A program made the translations under genes and the position numbers. Shown one piece after another: positions 38,815-51,100 of a stretch of 64,000 bases of DNA. This DNA is from Siansivirga zeaxanthinifaciens CC-SAMT-1 (lineage in GTDB: Bacteria > Bacteroidota > Bacteroidia > Flavobacteriales > Flavobacteriaceae), in assembly GCF_000941055.1 (NCBI RefSeq), contig NZ_CP007202.1, forward strand, positions 2,650,437 through 2,714,436, written 5' to 3'. The notes under the pieces are model-generated. The model ran no database searches. It was not told the origin of the DNA and worked only from the letters and a program-made list of their open reading frames with translations. How positions within the stretch are numbered: position 1 is the stretch's first letter; every line of letters begins with the position of its first letter.

Positions 38815-39849
38815 ATGAAAGCTTTTAAACACTTAACAATCATATTTTTAACACTCATAATTACAGCCTGTGGCTCTAATTCTGGCATTAAAAAAAACGA
38901 TTTTTCTATAATTACGAATGCCAAAAAAGGTGATATTTCTAATAATGAAAGCCTTTCGCTATCTATTGAAAACAAAAAAAGCCTGCCTATAGATTCTATT
39001 TCTTATACTTTAAATGGAAAAAAAATTGAATCGCCACTTAATTTAAGTGAATCTAAACTAGGCAAACATATAATTGAAGCTACTGTTTTTCAGGGCACCG
39101 AAAAACAAACTGTAAATACCACTATTACCATTTTAAATAGTGAGGCTCCAAAAGTGTTTACTTATAAAATTATAAATGAATATCCGCATGATATCACTTC
39201 TTACACCCAAGGATTAGAGTTTTATAATGGCGTTTTATATGAAAGTGACGGACAATACAAAGAATCTCGTTTAAGAAAATTAGATTACAAAACGGGCGAA
39301 GTTTTAAAAAATATAAACTTAGCAAACGAATATTTTGCCGAAGGACTAACCATTTTAAATAACAAAATATACCAGCTTACCTGGAGAGAAAACACTGGTT
39401 TTGTTTACGACCTGAATACGTTAGAAAAAATAAGTAGTTTTAAATATGGTAAAAGTAAAGAAGGTTGGGGATTTTGTAACGATGGTACTTCTTTATACAA
39501 AAGCGATGGCAGTGAAACTATTTGGTTATTAAATCCTGAAACTTTAGTCGAAGAAGATTACATCCAAGTGTATACCAACAAAGGTAAAATTGTTGAAATT
39601 AATGAGATGGAATGGATTGAAGGGAAAATTTATGCCAACCGATATCAAAAAGACGGTGTTGCTATTATTAATCCTAAAAACGGCGCTGTTATTGGGGTTA
39701 TCGATTTCTCGCCTCTTAAAAAATTAGTAACACAACATGAAGGACTGGATGTTTTAAACGGTATAGCTTACAACCCAGAAACCAAAACTATTTTTGTAAC
39801 CGGAAAACGCTGGGATAAATTATTTGAAGTAGAAATTGTTGAAAAATAA
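38815..39849 (+). CDS. Glutaminyl-peptide cyclotransferase (lipoprotein, plant/bacterial beta-propeller type)
   Basis: A 344-residue lipoprotein (lipobox LIITACG, Cys19) that cyclises N-terminal Gln to pyroglutamate on exported peptides or proteins. Residues about 30-115 are an Ig-like extension (SLSIENKKSLPIDSISYTL). The propeller follows: YPHDITSYTQGLEFYNGVLY, SRLRKLDYKTGEV, YFAEGLTILNNKIYQLTW, GWGFCNDGTSLYKSDGS, EINEMEWIEGKIYANRY and LNGIAYNPETKTIFVTGKRW, all typical of the family. Its location in the periplasm fits a role in modifying T9SS cargo, whose mature ends often begin with Gln, but that link is inference. Confidence 0.88.
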   Translation: MKAFKHLTIIFLTLIITACGSNSGIKKNDFSIITNAKKGDISNNESLSLSIENKKSLPIDSISYTLNGKKIESPLNLSESKLGKHIIEATVFQGTEKQTVNTTITILNSEAPKVFTYKIINEYPHDITSYTQGLEFYNGVLYESDGQYKESRLRKLDYKTGEVLKNINLANEYFAEGLTILNNKIYQLTWRENTGFVYDLNTLEKISSFKYGKSKEGWGFCNDGTSLYKSDGSETIWLLNPETLVEEDYIQVYTNKGKIVEINEMEWIEGKIYANRYQKDGVAIINPKNGAVIGVIDFSPLKKLVTQHEGLDVLNGIAYNPETKTIFVTGKRWDKLFEVEIVEK

Positions 39850-39859
39850 GCGCTTTAAT

Positions 39860-41014
39860 TTATTCCTGTTGCTGCACTTTTAACTTAAACATCTTATTCG
39901 ATACCGGAATAAATAATATCCCTATTAATACGAAAAGTAAAAAGGCTTTTTCTAACCCAAAAGCATGGGATAAATAGCCTATTAATGGCGGACCAATAAG
40001 CATGCCTAAAATAGCGTATGTCGTTACTATTGAAATTGCCATCCCTGGAGAATATTTTTTCGACAAACCTGCTAACGACATCGTTACCGGAAAAATAGCA
40101 GCCGTACCAAAACCAACTAATAAAAAGCCAAATAAAGCCGTCCAGAATTGAGGAAAAACAACAGCGATTAATATCCCTGTAGTTATTAGAGAACCACTTA
40201 AAAAATAAGTCTTTAAAATCCCTATACCGCTTACCAATCTATCCGAAAAGAAACGAGATAATGCCATGGTAATCATAAACATTAAATAACCATAGGTAAA
40301 AACATCTTCTTTTAAAACCTCTTTAAAATAAACACCGCTCCAATCGAACATACCCCCTTCACAAACGGCACCAAAAAATATTAAAATCCCTAAAAACATA
40401 ATATAAGGGTCGGGTTTGCTAATAATTAATTTATTTCCAGAAGGCGATTTGTCGTTTTTTAAAGTAAATCTGAACGTTATTAAGGCAACTATTAATCCGA
40501 AAATGGCAATTCCAAGCATGTGGATATGAATGGGCACATTAAATTTTACCATAAGTGTTGAAAAAGCAACACCAATTACACCTCCTGTACTCCATAATCC
40601 GTGAAACGCACCTACAACGCGCTTTTCATACTTTTTTTGTAAAGTAATAGATTGAGTGTTTATAGAAATATTTAAAATTCGTAAACAAAAAGCAAACCCC
40701 GAAATTGATAAAACCAGAGCAAAAGTAGAGGTTGCAAATCCAATAGATGCTAAAGAAACAGCAAAAAATACAAAGGCAAAAATTAAAGGGATGCGGCTAT
40801 CAAATTTTGAAACCAACCAACCAGAAATAGGTAAACCAATTAAAGAGCTTACAGGCATAGCAATTAAAATGGTACCTAGTTCGGCATCATTCAAGTTAAA
40901 AAAAGTTTTAATCGTTGGTATTCTCGATGCCCAGGTTGCAAAACAAATGCCCGATAAAAAAAAATAAGTACTTAAAGCAATGCGTTGCTTAGCTCTTAAA
41001 TCTATAAAATTCAC
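39860..41014 (-). CDS. MFS transporter (FucP/YbjJ-like)
   Basis: A 384-residue inner-membrane transporter with about 12 hydrophobic helices. The start ALSTYFFLSGICFATWASRIP and the loop ISGWLVSKFDSRIPLI (the A-type MFS motif region) resemble the YbjJ/FucP-type branch of the family. The substrate is unknown. It stands alone between a convergent glutaminyl cyclase gene and sprF. A perfect -7 box TACATTTG occurs upstream on the minus strand near 41076. Confidence 0.87.
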   Translation of the reverse strand: MNFIDLRAKQRIALSTYFFLSGICFATWASRIPTIKTFFNLNDAELGTILIAMPVSSLIGLPISGWLVSKFDSRIPLIFAFVFFAVSLASIGFATSTFALVLSISGFAFCLRILNISINTQSITLQKKYEKRVVGAFHGLWSTGGVIGVAFSTLMVKFNVPIHIHMLGIAIFGLIVALITFRFTLKNDKSPSGNKLIISKPDPYIMFLGILIFFGAVCEGGMFDWSGVYFKEVLKEDVFTYGYLMFMITMALSRFFSDRLVSGIGILKTYFLSGSLITTGILIAVVFPQFWTALFGFLLVGFGTAAIFPVTMSLAGLSKKYSPGMAISIVTTYAILGMLIGPPLIGYLSHAFGLEKAFLLFVLIGILFIPVSNKMFKLKVQQQE

Positions 41015-41108
41015 ATTCTAAAATAAGTCATTCTTTCATGTAAAAAAGAATACTTTCATTTCGATGCAAATGTAGTACAACCTCAACTTTAAAACATAGA
41101 AATTTCAA

Positions 41109-42086
41109 TTAATAATGCACAGGACTTTCTGTACACGGACAGTTACTTATGCCACGTAAAAAGTCTAATCCTATGGTTATAACGTGAGTTCCAGAATTAA
41201 ACGCCGATAACTCATTGGTTGTAATTTGATAAGCATAGCCAAAATAAAACACCGATTTTTTAAACCCCATCATAGGACCTACATTTAAAGGTTTTAAAAA
41301 TTGATCATTTAAAAAACGATACGAAATTCCAGCCCAGTAATAATCTTCATTTCTATTATATTTTCTAAACTTAAAATTAACATCGGTACTCGAACGTTTA
41401 TCGCTGCTAAACATTTGGTAATAAACCGATGGTTCAAATTCTAAACCAGTACCTTTTGCACCATTAAAGGTGTAACCCGAATAAATTTGATAGTTTAACA
41501 ATAACCTAGGTTCGGCAACTCTTAGGTCTTCGTCAAACTTCTTTTCTAAAATATTATTTGCGTTAAAACTTAAAAAGAATCCTTTGTTTCTATAAAGTGC
41601 ACCCACATCAAAGTTATTATTATTGGTTGCTCTGTTATCTGTAACAAAAGGATCTATAATAGGATTTTCGTAAGTGGTATTAAAATTATTAATATCTATT
41701 TTGAAATTATTAATGTTATAAGAAATACCAAAAGACAGGTATTGTTTCGAGTAATAATCTAATACTAAATGATGCGCAAACGAAAATTTAGCACCCGTTT
41801 GAATGGTATTACCATTACGGTCGTTATAAACAGACACCCCTATTCCCGAACGACTTGCCAATCTGAAATCGGCATAAAACGACTGGTTATCTGGAGCGCC
41901 TTTTATACCTACCCATTGCGTTAAGCCATTGGCTCTAAGTTTTAAGTTGTCTCCAATACCCGCATAGGTTGGTGACACCACAAAATTGTTGTCTGCCAGA
42001 TATTGTGTAAATACCGGCAAATTAAGTTCCTGACCAAAACCGTAGGTAGTGATGATTAGGGATATATATATGATTATTTTTCGCAT
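41109..42086 (-). CDS. sprF: PorP/SprF-family T9SS outer-membrane protein
   Basis: A 325-residue outer-membrane beta-barrel of the PorP/SprF family. Signal peptide residues 1-19. Family signatures: LPVFTQYLADNNFVVSPTYA, LRANGLTQWVGIKGAPDNQS, GIGVSVYNDRNGNTIQTGA and the barrel end HVITIGLDFLRGI. It starts 41 bases after the stop of the giant sprB-like gene, the same order as sprB-sprF in Flavobacterium johnsoniae, where SprF is needed to get SprB to the cell surface. Here it most likely does the same for the 4610-residue adhesin, as the partner that holds type B sorting tails. Confidence 0.92.
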   Translation of the reverse strand: MRKIIIYISLIITTYGFGQELNLPVFTQYLADNNFVVSPTYAGIGDNLKLRANGLTQWVGIKGAPDNQSFYADFRLASRSGIGVSVYNDRNGNTIQTGAKFSFAHHLVLDYYSKQYLSFGISYNINNFKIDINNFNTTYENPIIDPFVTDNRATNNNNFDVGALYRNKGFFLSFNANNILEKKFDEDLRVAEPRLLLNYQIYSGYTFNGAKGTGLEFEPSVYYQMFSSDKRSSTDVNFKFRKYNRNEDYYWAGISYRFLNDQFLKPLNVGPMMGFKKSVFYFGYAYQITTNELSAFNSGTHVITIGLDFLRGISNCPCTESPVHY

Positions 42087-42127
42087 CTTATTTATAGTTT
42101 TTGGGGCTTAAACCATTAAAATAATTA

Positions 42128-45100
42128 TTATCTGTACAGGGTAAAATGTCCAACAAATTCCCTATCATCTTTTTCGTCGTTAAGTTTAACTACATACCAA
42201 TAATCGCCTGTTGGAAGTTCTACACCATTGTATTTTCCATCCCATTTTTCTCCAACTTTTAAGGTAGCTACTTTACGGCCATATCTATCAAAAATATTAA
42301 ATGTTAAATCTTTGTATTGCGAAGTACAACCAGGTCCCCATCCATCTTGAACACCATCACCATTTGGTGTGAAATAGTTAGGTATACAAACATCAATATA
42401 TTCAAAATATTTGGTTGCCGAAGCAAAACATCCGTTACTATCGGTTACAGTAACTATATAGTTACCAGATTCATAAATAATAAATGTATTGGTACTTCCG
42501 TAAGACTCGCCATTTAAAGTATAAGTGTAATCACCTGTTCCGCCAGTTGTTACAGCTAAAATTTCATTTAAACCACCATTTTCAAGTGATAATTGTAATG
42601 GTTCGTATTGACTAACATCGAAGGTTTGAGTTTGTTGAATACAGCCATTACTATGTCTGATATCAATAAAATGATTTAATCCCGGAGGCACATTTAAAAA
42701 TTCGTTGCTCGATTGATAAGCGCCGCCATCCAATGAATAATCTAATTCGGTGACATCTACAAAATTAGGGTCTACAACAACAATGACGCTGTTAGTTGAC
42801 AAGTTGCTGGTACAGCCATATTCTACAAATACTTCCGAAACAATTTTCACCGCTTCAGGGAAGGTTATATTCCATTCCGATTCACAACCTTGCGCATCAC
42901 GAACATAAACAATATGATCGCCACCACTTAAATTATTGAAATCAAATTGTGTTTGCGTTGCTGTTCCTGTAGTGTAAGCACCATTAATATCGTCTAACGC
43001 AACACTGTAAGGTAACACACCTCCCGAAATTTCTATTGAAAATTCGCCATTCATATCGCCATCACAATATTCTGGTAAAATTGAATTTGGCACAATACTT
43101 ACTATTACAGGTGAAGGTTGATCGATGGTGAAATCGATTAAAACATAACATCCTAATTCATCTTGAGCAATAGCTTGATAAGTGCCTGGAGCCAGATTTT
43201 CGAAAATAGGTTCCTCAAAAAACTGATTCATTTGAGGCGATATAGCATATTTAACTATGCCTGTTCCTCCGGTAGCCGATATCTCTAAAACTCCATCATT
43301 ACCACCATTACAAGTAACATCGGTGGTTGTGTAATTAACCAATAAAGGATTTGATGGTTCTGCAATAGTTACCGTATTAGATGTTTCTTCACAATCACCA
43401 CTGGTTACAAAAACTTGATAAGTACCAACTGGTAAATTTGTAAATACTCCGGGACTGTTTTGTGTTGCGGTTAAAATATCATTACCAGCAGCATCTTGTA
43501 ACGTGTAGGTATAATTGCCTAAACCGCCCTGCGCTGTTGCAACAATAACACCTGTAGTATCTCCAGCACAATTAATTTTAGCGTTAGAATCGTCTATATC
43601 TATAGTTAATGGTAGTAAAGGATCTATAGTAATATCGTTTGAAACATTCGATGTACAACCATTGGTATCTCTCACATAATATCTAAAAGTACCCGTACTA
43701 CCAACAGGTAGATTAATGGTTACAGATGAAGTGAAATTACCTAAAACGTTTGTAAAAGAAGGTGAATCGCTGTACTCATAAGCTCCTGTTCCTCCGGTTG
43801 CAGATAAAGTTAATGCAGAACCTGTTAAACACGTTTGTGAAGTTGCTTTAACTAACGAAGCTATGATTTGGCTTGGTTCTGTTATTACAATATCAACAGA
43901 TGTTTCACTACAATTATAACCATCTGTTACGGTTACATTATAAGTTCCTGCTCCTAAACCAGAAAATACTGGCGACGTTTGTGGACCTGAAGCACTAGCA
44001 ACTGGTAAAATAGTATTTAAAGTATAGGTGTAATTACTTCCTTGTCCGCCATTAACATTAGTAACCGTTATCGTCGCATTGGTATCTCCAAAACAATTTA
44101 ACATTGTAATGTCTGCTGATGCTGTTAACGTAATTGGTGTCGGATTAACCAATTGAATATTCATAGATGCCAGACAGCCTTTACTATCTCTCACGCTTAC
44201 TATGTAATCCCCTGCGCTTAAACCAGTAAAATTACTTGCGGTTCCAAAAGGAGTTACAACCAATCCGCCTGTAGTTTCTAATTGATATTCGTATCCACCT
44301 GGCCAACCACCAGTAGCAGTTGCCGAAATAGCCCCATCGTTATTACCGCTAATACAGGTAATTTCTGTAAAAGACGTTGTTATTGCTAAAGCAGCTGTTG
44401 GGGCTGTAATTGTAAAGTTTTTGGTAACCGAACAAAATGGTGTGTTTGTTAAAGTCGCATTTAACGTATAAGTTCCCGAAGCTAAACCTGTAATAGAAAC
44501 AGAGCCTGCATTGGTAGTTGTGCCAGATGAAACTGTAACCCCTAAATTGTTAACAACGGTATATGTAAACGGACCAGCATCATTTGTAGGTGTATCTACT
44601 AAATCTACAAAAGTTACATCCACACGACCATCAATATCACTAAAACAGGTAACATCTACCACATTATCGATTATAATATCGAATGTATTCGGATTATTAA
44701 CATAATGAACCGTTTGTAAACTACATCCCGTATCTACATTTTCAACAGTGATGATATAATTTCCAATTGGTAAGGCTGTGAAAACGCCTGTATTATTGGT
44801 TTGTGTTGATAAGATTCCGTTGGCATCTTCTAGAGTAAACAATAAATTAGCTGGGTTTCCGCCTGTTGTTGTAACAGATACCGTGATATCTTCATCATTC
44901 GTACAAGTAATACCTTGATCGATAGTAACTAATAAATCATCTAAAGATATAAACGGATTAACGGTTGCAGTTGTAGTTCCTAAACAGCCATTATCGTCGT
45001 ACACATTTATAGTGAAAGATCCTCCCAAAAGGTTTGGAATGGTATACACATTATTAGAGCCCGATTGAACAATAACGCCATCGGCATCTCTAATAAATTC

Positions 45101-48100
45101 ATATTTTGTATAATTTCCTAAACCACCTGTAACACCCGTAACACTTATAGAAGCATAAGTAGATGTATTGGTATTGGCAGTACAAGCATATTCTTGAACT
45201 GTTGGTGCCGAAACTACAATAGAGTTTGGTGCTGCAACTGTTACAATTTCTATAGCTGTACAACTTCTTCCCGAAGTTACCTCAACAGTATAGTTACCCG
45301 CAGCTAAACCTGTAAATATATTTGAAGCTTGCGAAGGATAGGTTGTTGGACCAGCTATAATCGCATACGTGTACAACGGATTATTATTTGAGGCATCTAA
45401 ATTAACAATAATAGACCCATCTGAACTTCCTGCACAACTTACAGCTGTAGTTGTGGTTGTAAAACTAACAGGTGTTGGAGCATCTAAATTAACATTTACC
45501 GTATTGGTACAATTGGTAACAACATCTGTAATGGTTACTGTATATGGAGTTAACGCTGCTAAACCAGAAAACACATTGCCTGTTTGCGTGATAGCCGCTG
45601 AAGGACTAATAGCAAAGGTATAATTGCCAGAACCTCCAAAACCAGTTACTGTAATTTCGCCATCATTATTAGTACAACTTGGTAATGCATTTATAGCAGC
45701 CGAAATATTTAAAGGTGCATAAATTGTAATTGGAGTCGTGTTTGTAAACGTACAACCGTTAGCATCTTTTATAGTAACATTATAAGTTCCTGGATTTGTT
45801 ACCGTAAAGGTTGGACTCGTTTGAAAACCATTTCCGATAGAATATTCAAACGGTGCTATGCCTGACGGATTTGTAACAGTAAATGTAAAGGCATCGCCAT
45901 TTAAATTACATTGATTTGCAGCCAATACTGGCACATCAACCCTTGGTAATGCATCGTTAGAAATAACAACATCTATTTGAGCCGTACATCCCTTACTATC
46001 TAAAACCCAAACATCCCAGTTTGTATTTGTTGAAGGATTTAATACCGCTGTTGCTGAATTCGTGTAATCTGATACTGTTGGTGTCACACCATCTTGAACA
46101 AAAGCATATTGATAAGGCGCTGTACCATTTGAAGCTTCTACAGTTACTTGTGCATCGGCATTACAATTAGCATTGATATTATTGGTTTCAGTAAGTGAAA
46201 GCAAAACAGGTTCACTAACATTAATGCTTGCTGTAGCCGTACAACCTGTAAGGTCATCGGTAACAACAATGGTTTGATTTCCTGCTGTTAGCCCTGTAAG
46301 ATTAATAACGGCATTGGTTTGTCCTGTTATTGGCGATCCACCATTAATAGTATAGCTATAAGTTCCAGAAAAATTAGACACATTAAAATCTACTGCACCA
46401 TCATTACCACCGGTACAACTTACATTATTTGCTAATAAACCAAAAACCGAAATATTTGTAACTGGTGTTATTGTATACGATTCTGTGTAATAACATCCGT
46501 TTACATCGGTAACTGTGAACACATAAGTATCGGGAGCCAAACCATTAAATACACCTGTTGTATTTGAAGTGGCACTTGCTACTGGTGATACAATTTCATA
46601 CGTAAATGGTGCAGTACCATTTGTAGGCGTTAGGCTTATATCGCTGGTAGTATTAACACATGTAATATCGGTTGCCGAAAAATCTAAATCGGTTGGCGCA
46701 TCTAAAGCAGGAACTAAAACATCTACTGAAGTTGTACTAATACATCCATTAGCATCTTTTACAAACACGGAAACGGTTCCAGAATTATATGTATTGAAGA
46801 TGTTTGTAGACGTATAATTTATACCTCCATCAAAACTATAGGTATAAGGTGCTGTTCCTCCAATGCCTGTAATCGTTACTGTTGCCGGTTGTGTTGCATT
46901 CCCAACACCACAAGTTAATCCCTGTGTTAAAATACCACTTCCAGATACTGGAGTTGGTTCTGTTATGGTTACTGAGATAGGTAAAGATTCACATGATTTA
47001 CTATCTCTAACAACTATATTATAAGTGCCCGCAGACAAACCATAAAATGCATTTGAAGCTTGAAAGGCACCACCATTAATACTATATTCAAATGGAGGTA
47101 CGCCTGCTGTTGGAGTTACAATAATGCTTCCGTCTGCACCCAAATTACAAGAAACATTGGTTTGTGCTGTTGTAATTGTTGGCGTTACTGGAGCTTCAAC
47201 CGTAATAACAGCCGATTCTGCTGTACAGGATTGCGAATTAGTGACTCTAAATTGATATGTTCCATTAGTGGTTGCTGTGTATGAAGCACTTGCAATGGAA
47301 ACATAGCCTGTATTATTAAAATTAACTTCGTAACTATATGGACCAACGCCTGTGCCACCTGAAGGTGTTAAATCGATAATAGCATCTGGAGTTACTGTAC
47401 AATCTAATTCCTTAGACAATACGGCATCTAACAATAACGGCGGATTAACCACATAGGTATCAGAAACCATACAACCATTACCGTCTTTTATACTTACAGT
47501 ATAACTACCTGCAGCAGTTAATATGAAATTAGGATTTGATTGGTAAGCTCCCCCAATACTATAAGTTAATGGTGCTATTGCTAAACCTGAACCTTCTACT
47601 AAAGTAATGTTTAAAGGTGTACCATCGAAACACTGTGCTGCAACAGGATTAATTGTTGGTAACGGATCTAAAATTATAGTTTCAGTTACGGATTTAATAC
47701 AACCATAAGCATCTCTAACGTAGATATCATAATCGCCCGCAGGAAGATTAAAGGTATTGCTGGAATTCCAATTAGTATCTACTACAGGATTACCCGTTAC
47801 AACTGCTTGGTATTGATAAGGAGACGTTCCGTTTTGAGCAATGGCGGTAATTACACCTAATTCGTTACAGTTTTCATTTTTGGTTGACGCAGCAGTTAAA
47901 CTTAAATCTATAGCCGATTCTGTAATATTAAATGTGGCTGTTACAACACTACAACCTGCGTTTGCTCCCGAAGTTTCCTCGATAACAACAACATAATTTC
48001 CAAAATCAAGAGGCCCTAAATTACTCACCGATAAGGTTCCGTTAGCTGGAACATTACCAGAACCTGAAATACCTGTAGTGGTTAACGATTGCGAATTATA

Positions 48101-51100
48101 TATTTCATAATTTACATTCGTATCTGTTAAATATATGCTGTTTATATCAAAACTTACCGAACCATCGGCACTACCTTTACAAGTAATGTTATTAGCTACA
48201 ACCGCAGTAGTACTTAACGTAGAATTGGTAGGCACCGGAACATTTGATGTTTCATAATAATAACAATCGGTTAACTCATCAAAAACAATAAATGTATACG
48301 TAGCACCTGGAATTAAATTTGTAAACGTTGTATGTTTTGAAGTATCTTCATCTTGCCAAGGCGCGGTAGTTGGCGGGTTATATTGCATTCCCGGACCAGT
48401 ATAAATAGCAAAACGATACGGACCACTACCACTTAATGTAGTTCCAATTGAAACCTCGGCAGTTCCTCCTGTTAAACAGTTTGCCGTTGCACTTATATTA
48501 ATATCTAAATCGTCTGGTGGCGATGCCACTAATATATTTTGTTCTCTATAAGAACATCCATTAGCATCGGTAATAATAATTTCATATAAACCAAAATCTA
48601 CAACTTCAAAAACTTGTGTTGTACCTGTTTGGTTGGTTAATTCTTGATTATAACCATTTACTCCAGTTACATGATAAGTATAATTTGGAGTACCACCACT
48701 TACGCTGTTAATTATTATTTGTCCTAATGAAACACCTCCTGTGCCACAAGTAATTGGGTCCACATCAAAATCTAATACAATTGGTGTAGGTTCAAGAATA
48801 CTTGTTGTTTGAGTAGCTTCACAACCTTTAGCATCGGTTACAGTAATTACATAATTACCAGCTGCTAAGCCCGATGTTTGAGTGCCATAATTAGTTCCTG
48901 TGGTAGTATTTGTTACATTAATTACAAAAGGTGCTAATCCAGATGACGTATCGATGCTTACATCAATAGCGGCCGACTCTTCATTACTACAAGAAATAAA
49001 TTGTGTTTGCGTAACATTTAAAATTACCGGATTGACAGCATCGGTAACTGTAACAGCATTAGTAACAATATTACATCCATTAGCATCGGTAATTCTAAAT
49101 TGATAGGTACCAGCTACAGACGTTGTAAAAGGAGATCCCGAGATATTTGAATAGGTCGAACCACCATCATTACTTACTTCATAGGTATATGGAGCATTCC
49201 CGCCAGAAACTGAAATAGTTATGGAAGCTTCAGCAGGTGCCGAACAAGTTATATCTTTAGTTAATAAAACGTTTGCAGTTAATGGCGGATAAATATCGGT
49301 TGTAGTCACACTAGTAGCTGTACAGCCATTTCCATCTCTAATGGTTATGGTATAATTTCCTGGAGCATTAACTACAAATGTTGGGCTCGATTGGAAAGTA
49401 ACTCCCCCATTAATACTATAAGCTAAAGGTGCTACACCAGTTCCCGAAACGGTAAAAGTAAAACCAGAACTTACCGAACACTGATTGGATACTGATGGAG
49501 CGGTAACCGTTGGTAAGGCTTCTTCAATAATAGTTACGGTTGTAAAGGTTTCACAACCATTAGCATCTTTAACATATACATCCCAAACCATATCTGTTGC
49601 CAAATTGGTATCAACATTTAAAATATTGGAACTTGTATAATCTGCTGCGTTCGGGGTTAAGCCAGAACTTACTGCTGCATACGTGTAAACAGGTGTTCCT
49701 CCCGCAGCAGTTATTGTAATTTGCGATGCGTCATTATTACAATACACATTGGTTGCTGTTGCGGTAACAGATAAAGGTAACGCTGGCTCTGTAATTATAA
49801 CCGTTTCTGTGGCAACACAGCCCGTAACCTCATCGGTTAAAGTAATAACTTGTGACCCGGCAGCTAACCCTGATAATGTAATAGTTGCATTAGTTTGACC
49901 AGTAACAGGTGTTCCTCCATTAATGGTGTAAGCATAAGTAGAGGCAAATCCGGAAACGTTGAATTGCACTGCTCCTGTGGAATCGCCATTACAAAGCACA
50001 TCGCTTAATTTTAAACTCGTAACGTTAATATTGGTTACCGGATTAATGGTATAAGATTCTGTGTAATAACAACCATTAGCATCAGTTACTCTAAAAATAT
50101 AAGTTCCCGGTACTAGGTTATTAAAGATATTAGACGTTTGTGGCGCAATTACAATAGGTGAAGGCGCTATGGTTTCATATTGTAAAATACCAACGCCATT
50201 GGTAGCCGTTAACGTTGCGGTGGCCTCTGGAGTAAGACACGTAACATCTGTAACTACAAAAGATAAATCTGTTGGAGCATTTAAAGGCTGTAATGTAATA
50301 TCCTGTGGCGCTGTTAAACATCCGTTGGCATCTCTAACAACATACGAAAATGTTTGAACTGTTCCGTTATCGGTTACTGTTAAAGTATTTTGTGAGGTAA
50401 AAGACGACCCACCATTAAAACTATATGTGTATGGCGGCGTTCCTGTAGTAGGCACATCAATTGTTATAGTCGCATTTAAACTTGTATTGGTAGTGCTACA
50501 GCTAAAAGCGGTTGCGCTTGCAGTGGCCGTTATTGCTGTTGGTTCTGTAATAGTTACGGTTACAGAATTAGTACAATTATTACTATCCTGAACATAAAAA
50601 GTATAGGTCCCTGCTGTTAACCCACTAAACATATTATTGGTTGAAAAATTCACATTATCACTGCTAAACGTATAGCCTCCAGAACCCCCTGAAGCAAGTA
50701 ATTGCAACGTGCCATCTGAATCTCCATTACAGGTTACTTGTGTTGTATTGGTTGTTACTGTTGGTGTTGTAAGTGCATTAATGTTTATTACATTCGATGC
50801 AACTTTACAACCTTGAGCATCGGTAACTTCAAATTGATACGAGCCATCTGTTGCAGTGTTTAAGGTGAAGGTATTTCCAGTTAAAACAACACTGCCGGTT
50901 CCTTGTAATAATGTTACTGTATAAGGTGCATACCCTTCAGAAATAGTTCCAGATATGACTGCTTCGGGTGATGCAGAACAATCCAAAGCTTTGGTTAATT
51001 CAACAGAAACTGCAACCTGAGATGCAATAACTTCTGTTGGTAGTATAACGTCACATCCGTAGGCATCTCTAACAATAATATCGTAGGTTCCTGGTATTAA

